DNA of 64,000 bases from an uncultured Paracoccaceae bacterium. Lineage in GTDB: Bacteria; Pseudomonadota; Alphaproteobacteria; Rhodobacterales; Rhodobacteraceae. Both the position numbers and the translations under genes were made by a program. Below are positions 25,848 to 35,863 of this stretch, in pieces; position 1 is the stretch's first letter; each line of letters begins with the position of its first letter. The stretch spans positions 62,001-126,000 of the forward strand of contig CANMUM010000001.1 of NCBI GenBank assembly GCA_947501025.1, in the 5' to 3' direction. Below the pieces are notes generated by a model. It saw only the letters and a list, made by a program, of their open reading frames with translations, had not been told where the DNA came from and searched no databases.

Positions 25848-25881
25848 TTATAAACTCTAGTTCTAGCGCGAAACTAAGTCA

Positions 25882-25918
25882 ACAAAAAAGCCGCCCTCAG
25901 TTTCCCGAGGACAGCTTT
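25882..25918 (-). terminator. rho-independent terminator of etfBA
   Basis: On the minus strand, an imperfect 13-bp GC-rich stem with a GAAA-type loop (25888-25917) runs into TTTTTT (25883-25888). It is placed 20 bases after the etfA stop. Confidence 0.8.
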
Positions 25919-25936
25919 AAAATCCATTGAATAAAC

Positions 25937-26857
25937 CTAACCCTTAACGAGTTTTGTCATTTCGGGAACAGCGTCAAAAAGATCAGCGACAAGGCCAAAA
26001 TCAGCAACTTGGAAGATCGGTGCTTCTGCATCCTTGTTGATCGCCACGATGATTTTACTGTCTTTCATACCTGCAAGATGTTGAATGGCGCCAGAAATAC
26101 CGCAAGCCACGTAAAGATCAGGCGCGACAACTTTCCCTGTTTGGCCAACTTGCCAATCATTAGGTGCATAGCCACTATCAACCGCCGCGCGTGAGGCGCC
26201 AACAGCGCCGCCAAGGGCATCCGCTAAGCCTTCGATAATTGCGAAATCTTCTTCTGAACCGACACCGCGACCACCAGAGACAACCACACCCGCAGATGTC
26301 AGCTCTGGGCGATCAGAAGACTGAACGCGATCTTCAACAAAGCTTGATAATGCCGATTCTTTAGCGTCTGCTGCTTTAACAGCTGCCGAGCCGCCTGTTT
26401 CTGCAAGGTCAAAACCAGATGTACGAATTGAGACGACTTTTGTGGCATCTTTTGTTTTCACAGTCTGTATGGCGTTGCCAGCATAGATCGGGCGCTCAAA
26501 TGTATCAGCATCAACAACCGCTGAAACATCTGTGATGACCATAACATCCAAAAGTGCTGCGATACGTGGAAGGACGTTTTTACCTGCCGCCGTCGCAGGC
26601 GCAACGATATGAGAATAACCACTTGCTATCGCGACGACAGTATCCGCAACGCCTTCTGCAAGGCCGTTGCCGATCTTGGCCGTAAGAACGTTTTTCACAT
26701 TTTTGAGCGTTGCCGCTTCTTTTGCAGCCGCATCAGGATTTGCATCGCAAACCAAGATATCGACATCACCTAAAGATGATACAGCGGAAAGTGTTTTGGC
26801 AGTTGCGTCCATTGCAAGTGCGCCAGCAGAAATTTCAGCGATCAATAAAACAGCCAT
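25937..26857 (-). CDS. etfA: electron transfer flavoprotein subunit alpha
   Basis: A 306-residue FAD-binding ETF alpha subunit, passing electrons from acyl-CoA dehydrogenases to ETF-quinone oxidoreductase. The C-terminal FAD domain is seen as [59 protein letters not shown] and [13 protein letters not shown]. The start overlaps the etfB stop by one base (TAATG). It is expected to serve the acyl-CoA dehydrogenase at 17275. Confidence 0.96.
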   Translation of the reverse strand: MAVLLIAEISAGALAMDATAKTLSAVSSLGDVDILVCDANPDAAAKEAATLKNVKNVLTAKIGNGLAEGVADTVVAIASGYSHIVAPATAAGKNVLPRIAALLDVMVITDVSAVVDADTFERPIYAGNAIQTVKTKDATKVVSIRTSGFDLAETGGSAAVKAADAKESALSSFVEDRVQSSDRPELTSAGVVVSGGRGVGSEEDFAIIEGLADALGGAVGASRAAVDSGYAPNDWQVGQTGKVVAPDLYVACGISGAIQHLAGMKDSKIIVAINKDAEAPIFQVADFGLVADLFDAVPEMTKLVKG

Positions 26858-27615
26858 TATACAACTCCCGCTTCTTTTAGTTTTGATACAAGCTCTTCGA
26901 CGCTTTCCACAATCACACCAGCTGAGCGCGTTGATGGCTCAGATGTTTTGATGATTTCAAGACGAGGCGACACGTCAATGCCAAGATCGGCCGCGGATTT
27001 AATATCGAGCTGCTTTTTCTTCGCCTTCATGATATTGGGCAAAGATGCATAACGCGGCTCATTGAGGCGTAAATCAGCGGTGATCACAGCAGGCAAAGTG
27101 ACCTTGATCACTTGCAGACCACCATCAACTTCGCGTGTGACTTGTGCACTATCGCCAGCAATCGCGATCTCAGATGCATTGGTTGCTTGTGACCATCCGA
27201 GTAGCGCGGAAAGCATTTGGCCAGTTGCGTTCATATCGTTATCAATGGCTTGCTTGCCCGCAAGAACGAGAGAAGGTTGCTCCTCGTCAATGATAGCTTT
27301 GAGGATTTTTGCGACCGCAAGTGGTTCAATATCGTTATGAACATCATCAGTTGCCGTAACCAAAATCGCACGATCAGCGCCCATAGCAAGAGCTGTTCGG
27401 AGCGTCTCTTGAGATTTTTCAACGCCGATAGAAACGACAACGATTTCGTCAATCTTGCCAGCCTCTTTAAGACGGATCGCTTCTTCAACAGCAATTTCAT
27501 CAAAAGGGTTCATCGACATTTTTACATTTGCGAGATCGACACCTGTGCCGTCCGCTTTTACGCGAACTTTGACGTTGTAATCGATGACGCGCTTTACGGG
27601 TACGAGGACCTTCAT
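26857..27615 (-). CDS. etfB: electron transfer flavoprotein subunit beta
   Basis: A 252-residue ETF beta subunit binding AMP. It begins [20 protein letters not shown], followed by [48 protein letters not shown] and the closing [20 protein letters not shown] signature. First gene of the etfBA operon. The 146 bp upstream hold no gene and should carry its promoter. Confidence 0.96.
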   Translation of the reverse strand: MKVLVPVKRVIDYNVKVRVKADGTGVDLANVKMSMNPFDEIAVEEAIRLKEAGKIDEIVVVSIGVEKSQETLRTALAMGADRAILVTATDDVHNDIEPLAVAKILKAIIDEEQPSLVLAGKQAIDNDMNATGQMLSALLGWSQATNASEIAIAGDSAQVTREVDGGLQVIKVTLPAVITADLRLNEPRYASLPNIMKAKKKQLDIKSAADLGIDVSPRLEIIKTSEPSTRSAGVIVESVEELVSKLKEAGVV

Positions 27616-27760
27616 CTTGCGTTCTCCATGTTTAATATTGCGTCCCTTTGCTCATTTGCTTCGGGATAGATTCTTGCTTAAAATCGACTTTATGCGTACA
27701 ATTCTTGCACATAGATTGCAATATAGAATTGCATTACGTTACGTTAACGTCACTATCAGG

Positions 27761-28315
27761 CTATCTTGAACTGCCAGGCACCCAAAGCACGTCATCGCGC
27801 CCGCCATTATTGGCCATGCGAGCTGCACAAAAGAACCAATCGGAAAGGCGGTTGGTGTATTTTATGGTCTCGGCATTGATAGGGCGATCGATCTCAAGAA
27901 TGAGGCGCTCAACGCGGCGGGCAACTGTGCGCGCGTGATGTAGATGTGCAGAAAGAGGCGTGCCCGCAGGCAATATAAAGCTCTTGAGGGTTTCAAGCTG
28001 CGATGTCATTTCATCAATTTCGCTTTCAAGGCGTGCGGTTTGTGTGTCGATGATCCGCAGCTTACCTTCCTCACCATCCACGATGGGCGTACAAAGATCG
28101 GCGCCAAGGTCAAAGAGTTCGGATTGAATGCGCGCAAGGGACGCATCTACTTCACCACTCGCATGTAAGCGCGCAATACCCACAACAGAATTGAGTTCAT
28201 CTGCCGTGCCATAGGCCACCACAAGAGGGTCAGTTTTTTTGACGCGCGAAAAATCACCAAGATGGGTTTCGCCCGTGTCGCCTGTGCGCGTGTATATTTT
28301 GTTGAGGGTAACCAT
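27761..28315 (-). CDS. cob(I)alamin adenosyltransferase (PduO type)
   Basis: A 184-residue trimeric ATP:corrinoid adenosyltransferase. Family motifs are the N-terminal IYTRTGDTGETHLGD (ATP-binding), YGTADELNSVVGIAR, and the C-terminal HHARTVARRVERLILE and TNRLSDWFFCAAR. It makes adenosylcobalamin, for example for methylmalonyl-CoA mutase. No cobalamin riboswitch-like element is seen upstream. The start shares a base with the stop of the small membrane protein upstream (28315). Confidence 0.93.
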   Translation of the reverse strand: MVTLNKIYTRTGDTGETHLGDFSRVKKTDPLVVAYGTADELNSVVGIARLHASGEVDASLARIQSELFDLGADLCTPIVDGEEGKLRIIDTQTARLESEIDEMTSQLETLKSFILPAGTPLSAHLHHARTVARRVERLILEIDRPINAETIKYTNRLSDWFFCAARMANNGGRDDVLWVPGSSR

Positions 28316-28503
28316 TAGCGTTTCGCCGCCATCGCAACAAGCGTGAGACCAAGTACCACGGCAACCGCTTGGAATATAATCCGAAACTTCATCATGCGAT
28401 TGCCATATTTTTGATTAAAATCACCACCACGCGAAAAGGCAACCAGCCCGATGACGAGCGCGAGAACGGTGAGGATAAAAAATAAACCGATGAGATAAAC
28501 CAT
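28315..28503 (-). CDS. twin-transmembrane-helix small protein (HIG1-like)
   Basis: A 62-residue protein of two hydrophobic helices (about 1-22 and 43-60) joined by a basic loop GGDFNQKYGNRMMKFRI. This is the layout of the bacterial HIG1-domain small proteins found next to the adenosyltransferase gene in alphaproteobacteria. Relatives in mitochondria associate with cytochrome oxidase; the bacterial role is unsettled. Confidence 0.8.
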   Translation of the reverse strand: MVYLIGLFFILTVLALVIGLVAFSRGGDFNQKYGNRMMKFRIIFQAVAVVLGLTLVAMAAKR

Positions 28504-28521
28504 GAGACGTCCTATGTTATT

Positions 28522-29361
28522 TTACGTTTTGACGAAGAGTTTATCTTGTATTCTATGTGGAAGGAAGCGTTTTATGAGTGAAGCGATATAGGTGAGGGTT
28601 GTGACATAATAGCGCGGCTTGGGATTTTCTGATGTGAGGGCATGATAGAGTTTCTCGGCCACAGCTGTTTCGGGCAGTTCAAAACGATCTTTCTTGCCAT
28701 CCGTGCTGTAAAGCCGCGGTATGACGTGACTTTCATAATAATCCGCATGATATGAATTTTTCCAATCGATCCATTTTTCAAAATGACGTTGAGCATTCAC
28801 ACGGATGCTGGATGTGACGGGGCCAGGCTCAATGAGAACAATTTTGATCGTTTCTTCACGAGCCAGCTCTAAGCGCATGATATCAGTGAGGGCTTCAAGC
28901 GCGTGTTTCGTCGCGGCATAGGCGGAACGACCTCGGGCAGGGGCGAAGCCAAGCACGCTAGAGTTTTGAATGATGCGCCCATGGCCTTGCCTACGGAAAA
29001 TCGGCAAGACTTGTCGCGAGAGCTCATGAACGCCAAAAACATTGGTTTCAAAAATTTCACGAAGTGCGCCTCGAGAGAGATCCTCTGCAAAGCCAGCCGT
29101 TGCAAATGCACCATTATTAAAAACGGCATCAAGCTTTCCACCTGTGGCTTTAATGGTTTGAGCAAGGCCTTCGGCAATCGTTTTGTCATCGGCATAATCA
29201 ATTAATGGGCTTTCAAAACCTTCTGCAATTAGTCGATCACAATCTTTTTGCTGCCTGCAAGAGGCGAATACCCGCCAGTTTTTTTCGCGCATGAAATGAG
29301 CGCAGGCATATCCAATACCTGAAGAGCAACCTGTGATGAGGATCGATTTTTGTGGTTCCAT
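28522..29361 (-). CDS. short-chain dehydrogenase/reductase
   Basis: A 279-residue classical SDR. The cofactor loop is TGCSSGIG (10-17), NNG at 82-84, catalytic Ser 134/135, and YAATK with Tyr148/Lys152; PGPV follows. The pattern after the GIG region (RVFASCRQQKD) suggests NADPH preference. The C-terminal extension (PRYYVTTLTYIASLIKRFLPHRIQD) is hydrophobic/basic, which may tether it to membranes. The ATG at 29361 is preferred; the frame runs to 29478 without support. Substrate unknown. Confidence 0.9.
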   Translation of the reverse strand: MEPQKSILITGCSSGIGYACAHFMREKNWRVFASCRQQKDCDRLIAEGFESPLIDYADDKTIAEGLAQTIKATGGKLDAVFNNGAFATAGFAEDLSRGALREIFETNVFGVHELSRQVLPIFRRQGHGRIIQNSSVLGFAPARGRSAYAATKHALEALTDIMRLELAREETIKIVLIEPGPVTSSIRVNAQRHFEKWIDWKNSYHADYYESHVIPRLYSTDGKKDRFELPETAVAEKLYHALTSENPKPRYYVTTLTYIASLIKRFLPHRIQDKLFVKT

Positions 29362-29525
29362 TTGTCGTATTCCCAATTTTTGAAAAGGTTTAGAAGGAAA
29401 GCCGATCACACGCAAGGCGCGATATTCAGAGACAGCGATCCTTGCCTTGAAAATTATTTGCCAATTTATGGATTGCATCTAATGGTTCAATCAAGCAAAA
29501 GTTATGCAAAATTGAGGAGAATATT

Positions 29526-30644
29526 ATGATCAATGCTTTTATTGCCCCTGAGCGTTTGCTGCTTGGACCTGGTCCGACCAATACAGATTCTCGTGTTTTG
29601 GAGGCTGCGGCACAGCCGACAATTGGCCATCTTGATCCTGCCTTTCAAGGATTGATGGAGGAAATCAAAGAGCAATTGCGTATGCTTTTCAAAACGAAAA
29701 ACCTCATGACAATGCCCATTTCTGCGCCTGCCAGCTTGGCGATGGAGATGGGTTTGATCAATTTGCTTGAAGCTGGAGATAAAGCGATCATTGCTCAAAA
29801 TGGCGTCTTTGGTGGCCGTATGGCTGATATCGTTAAGCGCGCTGGAGCAGAGCTTGTTCATCTCGAATTTGAATGGGGCAAGCCAGTTGATCTGGACGTT
29901 GTTGCAGAGGCAATAAAGGCGCATCCCGATGCAAAAATGCTCGGATTCGTTCACGCAGAGACCTCAACGGGTGTGCGCTCAGATGCTTATGCATTATGTG
30001 CATTGGCGCAAGATGCAGGAATGTTGAGCCTTGTGGACACGGTTACTGGCCTTGGCGGGATCGAGGTCGATGTCGATGGTTGGGGCGCTGATGTTGTGTA
30101 TTCAGGCTCGCAAAAATGTCTCGCTGTTCCACCGGGACTTGCACCGATTACGTTTAATGAGCGCGCAATTGAAGCCATCAAATCACGAAAGACCCCCGTT
30201 CAATCTTGGTTTATGGATCTAAATTTGGTGCTTGGATATTGGTCAGGTGATGGGGCGCGTAGCTATCACCATACGGCTCCCGTGAACGCACTTTATGGTT
30301 TGCATGAAGGTGCGCGCTTGGCACTTGAAGAAGGGATCGATGCGCGTATCGCACGCCATAAAAATGCATATGACCGTTTGGCGCAGGGCATGGCCGAACT
30401 TGGTCTCGATTTCTTTGTGGATGCTGAATATCGCTTGCCACAGCTGAATACGGTCACAATTCCAGAAGGTGTTGATGATGCGGCCGTTCGCGCGCGCTTG
30501 CTTGATGAATATGATATCGAAATTGGCGGTGGGTTAGGCCCGATGGCGGGAAAAATCTGGAGGATTGGCCTCATGGGGGGCAATGCTAATCCTGAAGCTG
30601 TTGAAAAAGTTCTTTCAGCATTGCGTGAAGTTTTGGGTCAGTAA
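29526..30644 (+). CDS. class V PLP aminotransferase (alanine/serine-glyoxylate type)
   Basis: A 372-residue PLP enzyme of the alanine-glyoxylate transaminase fold. LLLGPGPTNTD opens the chain, HAETSTGVRSD (about 143-153) and LVDTVTGLGGIEVDVDGWGADVVYSGSQKCL follow, with the Schiff-base Lys at about 197. GYWSGDGARSYHHTAPVNALYGLHE closes the active site. Relatives include serine-glyoxylate and ureidoglycine-glyoxylate aminotransferases; which substrate is used cannot be decided. GAGGAG lies before the ATG. Divergent from the SDR. Confidence 0.88.
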   Translation: MINAFIAPERLLLGPGPTNTDSRVLEAAAQPTIGHLDPAFQGLMEEIKEQLRMLFKTKNLMTMPISAPASLAMEMGLINLLEAGDKAIIAQNGVFGGRMADIVKRAGAELVHLEFEWGKPVDLDVVAEAIKAHPDAKMLGFVHAETSTGVRSDAYALCALAQDAGMLSLVDTVTGLGGIEVDVDGWGADVVYSGSQKCLAVPPGLAPITFNERAIEAIKSRKTPVQSWFMDLNLVLGYWSGDGARSYHHTAPVNALYGLHEGARLALEEGIDARIARHKNAYDRLAQGMAELGLDFFVDAEYRLPQLNTVTIPEGVDDAAVRARLLDEYDIEIGGGLGPMAGKIWRIGLMGGNANPEAVEKVLSALREVLGQ

Positions 30645-30689
30645 TACCCAATTTTGAGTGGTATGCACTAAATTAAAATTGGAAAACTC

Positions 30690-30962
30690 ATGATTGAGCT
30701 TAAGGGCACGATAATTATTCCTCGCGCGGCATATGTTGAGGCGGAAGAAGCTCTACAAGAGCATATTATGGCGACGCGGTTAGAGGCCGGCAATATTGTT
30801 TTCGAGGTCGAACAAGACGCCAAAGACCCCGAGATTTTTCATGTGTTTGAACAATTTATAGACCAACAAAGTTTTGAGCTTCATCAAGATTTGGGCGCAA
30901 AGCGGCGATGGGGCATTGTGAGCAAAGATTTCAAACGTGATTTTCATATCGTTGAGATTTAG
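30690..30962 (+). CDS. ABM-domain monooxygenase-like protein
   Basis: A 90-residue ferredoxin-like protein of the antibiotic biosynthesis monooxygenase / YgiN family: IELKGTIIIPRAAYVEAEEALQEHI, TRLEAGNIVFEVEQDAKDPEIFHVFEQFIDQQSFELHQ (the usual E.G...Y.v..D..dp..f...E.w.d...f..H pattern), then a short tail. Such proteins are cofactor-free quinol-type oxygenases or heme-handling relatives. It sits between the aminotransferase and parC. Confidence 0.82.
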   Translation: MIELKGTIIIPRAAYVEAEEALQEHIMATRLEAGNIVFEVEQDAKDPEIFHVFEQFIDQQSFELHQDLGAKRRWGIVSKDFKRDFHIVEI

Positions 30963-31031
30963 AAAGCCGATCACGCTCTTGTTTTTTATTCGCATTAAAG
31001 TTATCCCGACCATAACAATGACAGGACGATT

Positions 31032-33269
31032 ATGAGCACGAATGACCAAGACCGAATTGATGCAGGCGGTTTGATTGAATCAGAAACTTTGAGCAAGGCG
31101 ATTGGCGATCGCTATTTGACTTATGCCCTTTCGACAATTGTGAACCGTGCTCTTCCTGATGCGCGTGATGGCTTGAAACCTGTGCATCGCCGAATTTTGT
31201 TTGCAATGCGTGGATTAAAGCTCGATCCTGCGGGCGCTTTTCGCAAATGCGCCAAGATTGTTGGCGAGGTTATGGGCAATTACCACCCTCATGGTGACCA
31301 AGCGATTTATGATGCGCTTGCCCGCTTGGCGCAGGATTTTTCGATCCGTTATCCGCTCGTTGATGGCCAAGGTAATTTTGGTAATATCGATGGCGACAAC
31401 CCTGCGGCACAGCGTTATACCGAAGCAAGGCTGACTTATGCGGCTGAGGAATTGCTACAGGGGCTCAATGAAAACGCGGTTGATTTCCAAGATAATTATG
31501 ATGGTTCGGAGCGCGAGCCGATGGTTTTGCCTGCAAGCTATCCTCATCTTTTGGCGAATGGCTCACAAGGTATCGCTGTGGGCATGGCAACGAATATCCC
31601 GCCTCATAATATTGGCGAGTTGATTGCAGCAACCAAGCATCTCATTAAATTTCCAAATGCAGGACACGCGAAGCTTATTGAATTTGTCCAAGGGCCAGAT
31701 TTCCCTACAGGTGGAACGATTGTGGATAAGCCTGAAACAATATTGCAAGCTTATGAGACAGGTCGGGGTTCGTTTCGTGTACGCGCAAAATGGGAGGTTG
31801 AGGAACTTGATCGTGGGATGTGGCAAATTGTTGTCACTGAAATTCCTTATCAAGTTAAAAAGTCACGTTTGATTGAAAAAATTGCCGAAGCGATTGATCT
31901 CAAAAAATTACCCATATTGGCTGATATTCGTGACGAAAGCACCGAAGATGTGCGCCTTGTATTTGAACCGCGCTCAAAGGCTGTTGACCCCGCTGTGTTG
32001 ATGGAGGCACTCTTCAAAAATAGCGAACTGGAAACACGATTTGCTATGAATATGAATGTTCTGATTGATGGGCGTGTGCCTGTTGTATCAAGCCTGCGTG
32101 ATGTGTTGCGTGCATTTTTGGATCATCGCCGCGAGGTGCTTATTCGCCGCTCACAATTCCGTCTTGAAAAAATTGATAGACGTTTGGAAATATTAGAGGG
32201 CTATATTGTTGCCTATTTGAATCTGGATCGTGTGATTGAGATTATCCGTGAGGAAGATGAGCCGAAGCTCGTCATGATTGCAGAATTTGAGCTTAATGAT
32301 GTTCAAGCTGAAGCCATTTTAAATATGCGATTGCGCTCTTTGCGCAAGCTTGAAGAGATGGAATTGCGCAATGAGCGTGATGCATTGATGAGTGAGCGTG
32401 CTGATATTGATGATTTGATTGCGAATGAAGATTTGCAATGGAAGCGCATTTCAACTGATCTTGATGAGGTGGATCGTAAATTTGGCCGCAAATCAGAAAA
32501 TGGTGCGCGCAGAACAATTCTTGAAGAAGCCGCAATCGTTGCCGATGTGCCGATTGAAGCGATGATTGAAAAAGAGCCGATCACTGTGATTTGTTCAGAA
32601 ATGGGCTGGATTCGTGCGATGAAAGGTCATGTTGATCTTGCTGGTGAGTTTAAGTTCAAAGATGGCGATGGCGCGCGTTTTGCCTTCCATGCCGAAACCA
32701 CGGATAAAATACTGCTCGCGGGTTCAAATGGACGTTTCTATACTGTGAGCGCCAATGATCTGCCCGGCGGACGCGGTATGGGCGAGCCTGTGCGCTTGAT
32801 GGTTGATCTACCAAATGAAGCGCAAATTATGGCTCTGTTCGTACACAAAGCAGGTCGCAAGCAGCTTCTGGCTTCAAAGGCTGGTAATGGCTTTATCGTC
32901 AATGAAGATGATGTCGTGGCAAGTACCAAAAATGGCAAACAGGTCATGAATGTTGGAAAAGCCGATTCACTTTTGACGATTTGTGAGGTCAATGGCGATC
33001 ATATCGCTGCCGTTGGTGAAAACCGTAAAATGCTTGTTTTCCCGATTTCAGAATTGCCTGAACTTGGGCGCGGAAAAGGCGTTCGTATTCAAAAATATAA
33101 AGATGGCGGTATGTCGGATGTGAAAGTGTTCAATCTTGTTGATGGCGTGACTTGGCTTGATCCAGCAGGGCGCACCCGCACAGAGATTGAGCTTTCAGAA
33201 TGGACAGGCGCGCGCGCATCAGCGGGACGTATGGCACCCCGAGGATTTCCACGCGAAAACAAATTTTGA
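31032..33269 (+). CDS. parC: DNA topoisomerase IV subunit A
   Basis: A 745-residue type IIA topoisomerase A subunit that decatenates chromosomes with ParE. The breakage-reunion domain (about 25-480) shows [34 protein letters not shown]-type sequence, [15 protein letters not shown], and [11 protein letters not shown] with the catalytic Tyr at about 129. The C-terminal part has degenerate beta-pinwheel repeats and no GyrA box, which supports ParC over GyrA. Length is close to other alphaproteobacterial ParCs. Convergent with nusB, with no strong terminator between. Confidence 0.95.
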   Translation: MSTNDQDRIDAGGLIESETLSKAIGDRYLTYALSTIVNRALPDARDGLKPVHRRILFAMRGLKLDPAGAFRKCAKIVGEVMGNYHPHGDQAIYDALARLAQDFSIRYPLVDGQGNFGNIDGDNPAAQRYTEARLTYAAEELLQGLNENAVDFQDNYDGSEREPMVLPASYPHLLANGSQGIAVGMATNIPPHNIGELIAATKHLIKFPNAGHAKLIEFVQGPDFPTGGTIVDKPETILQAYETGRGSFRVRAKWEVEELDRGMWQIVVTEIPYQVKKSRLIEKIAEAIDLKKLPILADIRDESTEDVRLVFEPRSKAVDPAVLMEALFKNSELETRFAMNMNVLIDGRVPVVSSLRDVLRAFLDHRREVLIRRSQFRLEKIDRRLEILEGYIVAYLNLDRVIEIIREEDEPKLVMIAEFELNDVQAEAILNMRLRSLRKLEEMELRNERDALMSERADIDDLIANEDLQWKRISTDLDEVDRKFGRKSENGARRTILEEAAIVADVPIEAMIEKEPITVICSEMGWIRAMKGHVDLAGEFKFKDGDGARFAFHAETTDKILLAGSNGRFYTVSANDLPGGRGMGEPVRLMVDLPNEAQIMALFVHKAGRKQLLASKAGNGFIVNEDDVVASTKNGKQVMNVGKADSLLTICEVNGDHIAAVGENRKMLVFPISELPELGRGKGVRIQKYKDGGMSDVKVFNLVDGVTWLDPAGRTRTEIELSEWTGARASAGRMAPRGFPRENKF

Positions 33270-33303
33270 TATTTGCTAATTCAGGTAAGTTTTAAGGATC
33301 ACT

Positions 33304-33756
33304 TTAAGTGCGCAGTTGAAAACTTAAACGATCCAAGATAGCATTGACGAAAGAAACAGTGTCTTTGCGATCATCAAATGCTTTCGTGACATTCAAATAT
33401 TCATTGATCACGACTTTGGGCGGCGTGCTTCCCGCAACCATTTCTGCACCCGCCGCACGAAATATAGCACGCAATATTGGGTCGATTTTGGCAAGTGGCC
33501 AGTTTTCTTTCAAAATCGTGTTGGTTGTTTGGTCGATTTTGATTTGATTGTGAATAGCATCATAAACAAGGGATTTTGTGAGTTTTTGATCAATCTTTGC
33601 AGGCTCAACATCCGCATCCATTAAGCTCGATAAATCAATCTCGGCAATTTCAGCAACAACGTCCTCGAAGGGGCGGCGCGAAGCTTCGATCTCAAAGAGA
33701 GCTTGTACCGCCAAAAGGCGGGCAAGTGAACGAGTTTGTGTTTTGCTATTGGTCAT
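33304..33756 (-). CDS. nusB: transcription antitermination factor NusB
   Basis: A 150-residue all-helical NusB: RSLARLLAVQALFEIEAS, then a central helical segment and the C-terminal PPKVVINEYLNVTKAFDDRKDTVSFVNAILDRLS, the usual signature. It works in rRNA antitermination with NusE. In this genome the neighbouring gene is ribE; ribBA and ribH, often found between them in related genomes, are absent here. Confidence 0.95.
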   Translation of the reverse strand: MTNSKTQTRSLARLLAVQALFEIEASRRPFEDVVAEIAEIDLSSLMDADVEPAKIDQKLTKSLVYDAIHNQIKIDQTTNTILKENWPLAKIDPILRAIFRAAGAEMVAGSTPPKVVINEYLNVTKAFDDRKDTVSFVNAILDRLSFQLRT

Positions 33757-33831
33757 TAGAGCTTTGTTTTAGGTTTGGGCGAGGCATATTGCGAGACGCA
33801 TGTTTTGTAAACCCCAAATCACTGTTCTTTC

Positions 33832-34440
33832 TCAATGTGCATCGAACTCACGAAGTCTTGAAACATAACGTGCAAGCATATCAATTTCGAGATTGATTGC
33901 GTCACCGATCTTTGCAGATTTCCATGATGTAACGGCGATTGTGTGCGGGATAAGATTGATCTCAAATTCGCAACCATCGACATTATTGACGGTTAGTGAA
34001 GTGCCGTCCAAGCATACCGATCCCTTTGCCGCGATAAATCGAGCAAGCTCTTTTGGCGCTTCCATTTTGATCACAGTGTTTTCACCCAGATGTGTTATTT
34101 CTTTTATTTCTGCAATACCATCGACGTGACCCGACACGATATGTCCACCGATTTCATCGCCCATTTTCATAGCGCGTTCAAGATTGATTTGCGAACCTTC
34201 AGCCCAGTTTTTGAGATTTGTTACATTGATCGTTTCAGGAGAAATATCCACATCAAACCAGCCGCCTTCAGTTAGGCTGGAACGGTCAATCACGGTCAGG
34301 CAAACACCATGACAAGAGATGCTCGCACCAAGTGAGATTTTCTCGGCATCATAGGGGGCCTCAATGCGCGCACGCATACCATTTTCTGACATATTGACAG
34401 AAGTTATTTTTCCTTGAGCATCTACAATTCCTGTAAACAT
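33832..34440 (-). CDS. ribE: riboflavin synthase alpha subunit
   Basis: A 202-residue riboflavin synthase with the two tandem lumazine-binding barrels: MFTGIVDAQGKI, GASISCHGVCLTVID and WFDVDISPETIN in the first, then GGHIVSGHVDGIAEI, GSVCLDGTSLTVNNVDG and LIPHTIAVTSWK in the second. It dismutates 6,7-dimethyl-8-ribityllumazine. No FMN riboswitch is visible in the 90 bases upstream. It is separated from ribD by the opposite-strand capsule cassette. Confidence 0.95.
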   Translation of the reverse strand: MFTGIVDAQGKITSVNMSENGMRARIEAPYDAEKISLGASISCHGVCLTVIDRSSLTEGGWFDVDISPETINVTNLKNWAEGSQINLERAMKMGDEIGGHIVSGHVDGIAEIKEITHLGENTVIKMEAPKELARFIAAKGSVCLDGTSLTVNNVDGCEFEINLIPHTIAVTSWKSAKIGDAINLEIDMLARYVSRLREFDAH

Positions 34441-34533
34441 GTATCACCTATACTTCACAGCAAATTCAATATGAATGAATTTAACGTTTTTAATATCATC
34501 TTAAATCGTTTATTAGCATAATTTGAAACATAA

Positions 34534-35784
34534 GTGGAACCCAAAGCATTGACTAAGCCCAAAAAAAGCTTCGTTTTTTTACAAGGCCCTCATGGCCCGT
34601 TTTTTGCGCAGCTGGCAAAAATGTTGACGGAAACGCATGCCGATGTGCTGCGTGTGTGTTTTAATGCGGGTGATGAGCGGTTTTGGCCAAAATCTTTACC
34701 ATCGGTGCAATTCAAGTTGGATGTGGTTGAATGGTCAGCATATTTTCAGACATTGGTGAAAGAGCATTCGGTCACCGATTTGGTTCTTTATGGTGATACG
34801 CGGGCAATACATGCTGAGGCTATTGCCATTGCTAAAAAGAAAAATATCACAATTCATGTTTTTGAAGAAGGTTATTTACGTCCGTATTGGGTGACATATG
34901 AACGTGATGGTGTGAACGGCAATTCTGCGTTGATGAATATGTCCATGGATGATGTCATAAAACGCCGAGCCAAGCGGCAGGTTGATCTTCAAGCAACGCC
35001 AGCGCAATGGGGCAGCTTATGGCATCATAATTGGTATGGATTTGCCTATCATTTTGCTTTGGCGACTGGTGCGCGTAAATATCCAAATTATAAACCGCAT
35101 CGAAATATCTCCATCTGGGAGGAGGTTAAGCTCAACGCAATACGATTATTGATGATGCCGTATCATATCGTTCAAAGGGACATAACGACCCGCAAGTTTA
35201 TCAAATCAGGTTCACCGTTTTTTGTAGCGATGTTGCAGCTCGAGCATGATGCAAGTTTAAAATATCATTCAGATTACCAAAGCCAAGAACAATTTATAAA
35301 TGAGCTTATTGAAAATTTTGTTTTTCACGCGCCGTCTCATTATCGTCTCGTTTTTAAAATGCACCCACTTGATGACCAACGTGCGCCGATACGCCAATGG
35401 ATCAATGATGCCTGTAAGACATTTGATGCTGAGAATCGAGTGTATTGTATTCATGGCGGCAAGCTTGGCGCATTTATGAATAGGGCAAAGGCCGCAATAG
35501 CGATCAATTCGACATCCGTACAGCAAGCCATGTGGCGTGGTATTCCTGTCAAATTGTTTGGCCGATCCGTTTTTGGAAAGTTGGATTTTACTAGCGATCA
35601 ATCGCTTCAAGAGTTTTTTAAGACACCTGATGCACCAGATAAGGAGCGTTTTTTAGAATATCGGAGCTATTTGCTCGAAACGTCACAAATCGGCGGAGGT
35701 TATTACACTCAAACGGGGCGTGCAGAGGTTTTGCGAAATGCTGTTGATATGGTTTTAGCAAAAACTCACCCATATGAGTTATGA
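34534..35784 (+). CDS. kpsS: capsule polysaccharide modification/export protein KpsS-like
   Basis: A 416-residue KpsS-family protein, the glycosyltransferase that adds the first Kdo to lyso-phosphatidylglycerol in group 2-type capsules. It begins with SFVFLQGPHGPFFAQLAKML and has VFEEGYLRPYWVTYERDGVNG near residue 110, then HPLDDQRAPI, AINSTSVQQAMWRGIPVKLFG and IGGGYYT at the end. The start is GTG 34534, with no good ribosome-binding site seen, so the exact N-terminus is uncertain. First gene of the kpsS-wza-kpsC cassette. Confidence 0.88.
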   Translation: MEPKALTKPKKSFVFLQGPHGPFFAQLAKMLTETHADVLRVCFNAGDERFWPKSLPSVQFKLDVVEWSAYFQTLVKEHSVTDLVLYGDTRAIHAEAIAIAKKKNITIHVFEEGYLRPYWVTYERDGVNGNSALMNMSMDDVIKRRAKRQVDLQATPAQWGSLWHHNWYGFAYHFALATGARKYPNYKPHRNISIWEEVKLNAIRLLMMPYHIVQRDITTRKFIKSGSPFFVAMLQLEHDASLKYHSDYQSQEQFINELIENFVFHAPSHYRLVFKMHPLDDQRAPIRQWINDACKTFDAENRVYCIHGGKLGAFMNRAKAAIAINSTSVQQAMWRGIPVKLFGRSVFGKLDFTSDQSLQEFFKTPDAPDKERFLEYRSYLLETSQIGGGYYTQTGRAEVLRNAVDMVLAKTHPYEL

Positions 35785-35863
35785 TATTGATAAGAATTGA
35801 CAAATTCTACGTTTGCAGTAATTATGAGAAAAAATTAGCCCAGAATGGGCAGTGAGGCATTTT

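Noticed and set aside
34441-34533. FMN (RFN) riboswitch upstream of ribE
   Set aside because: The 90-base gap is AT-rich and lacks the conserved RFN boxes.
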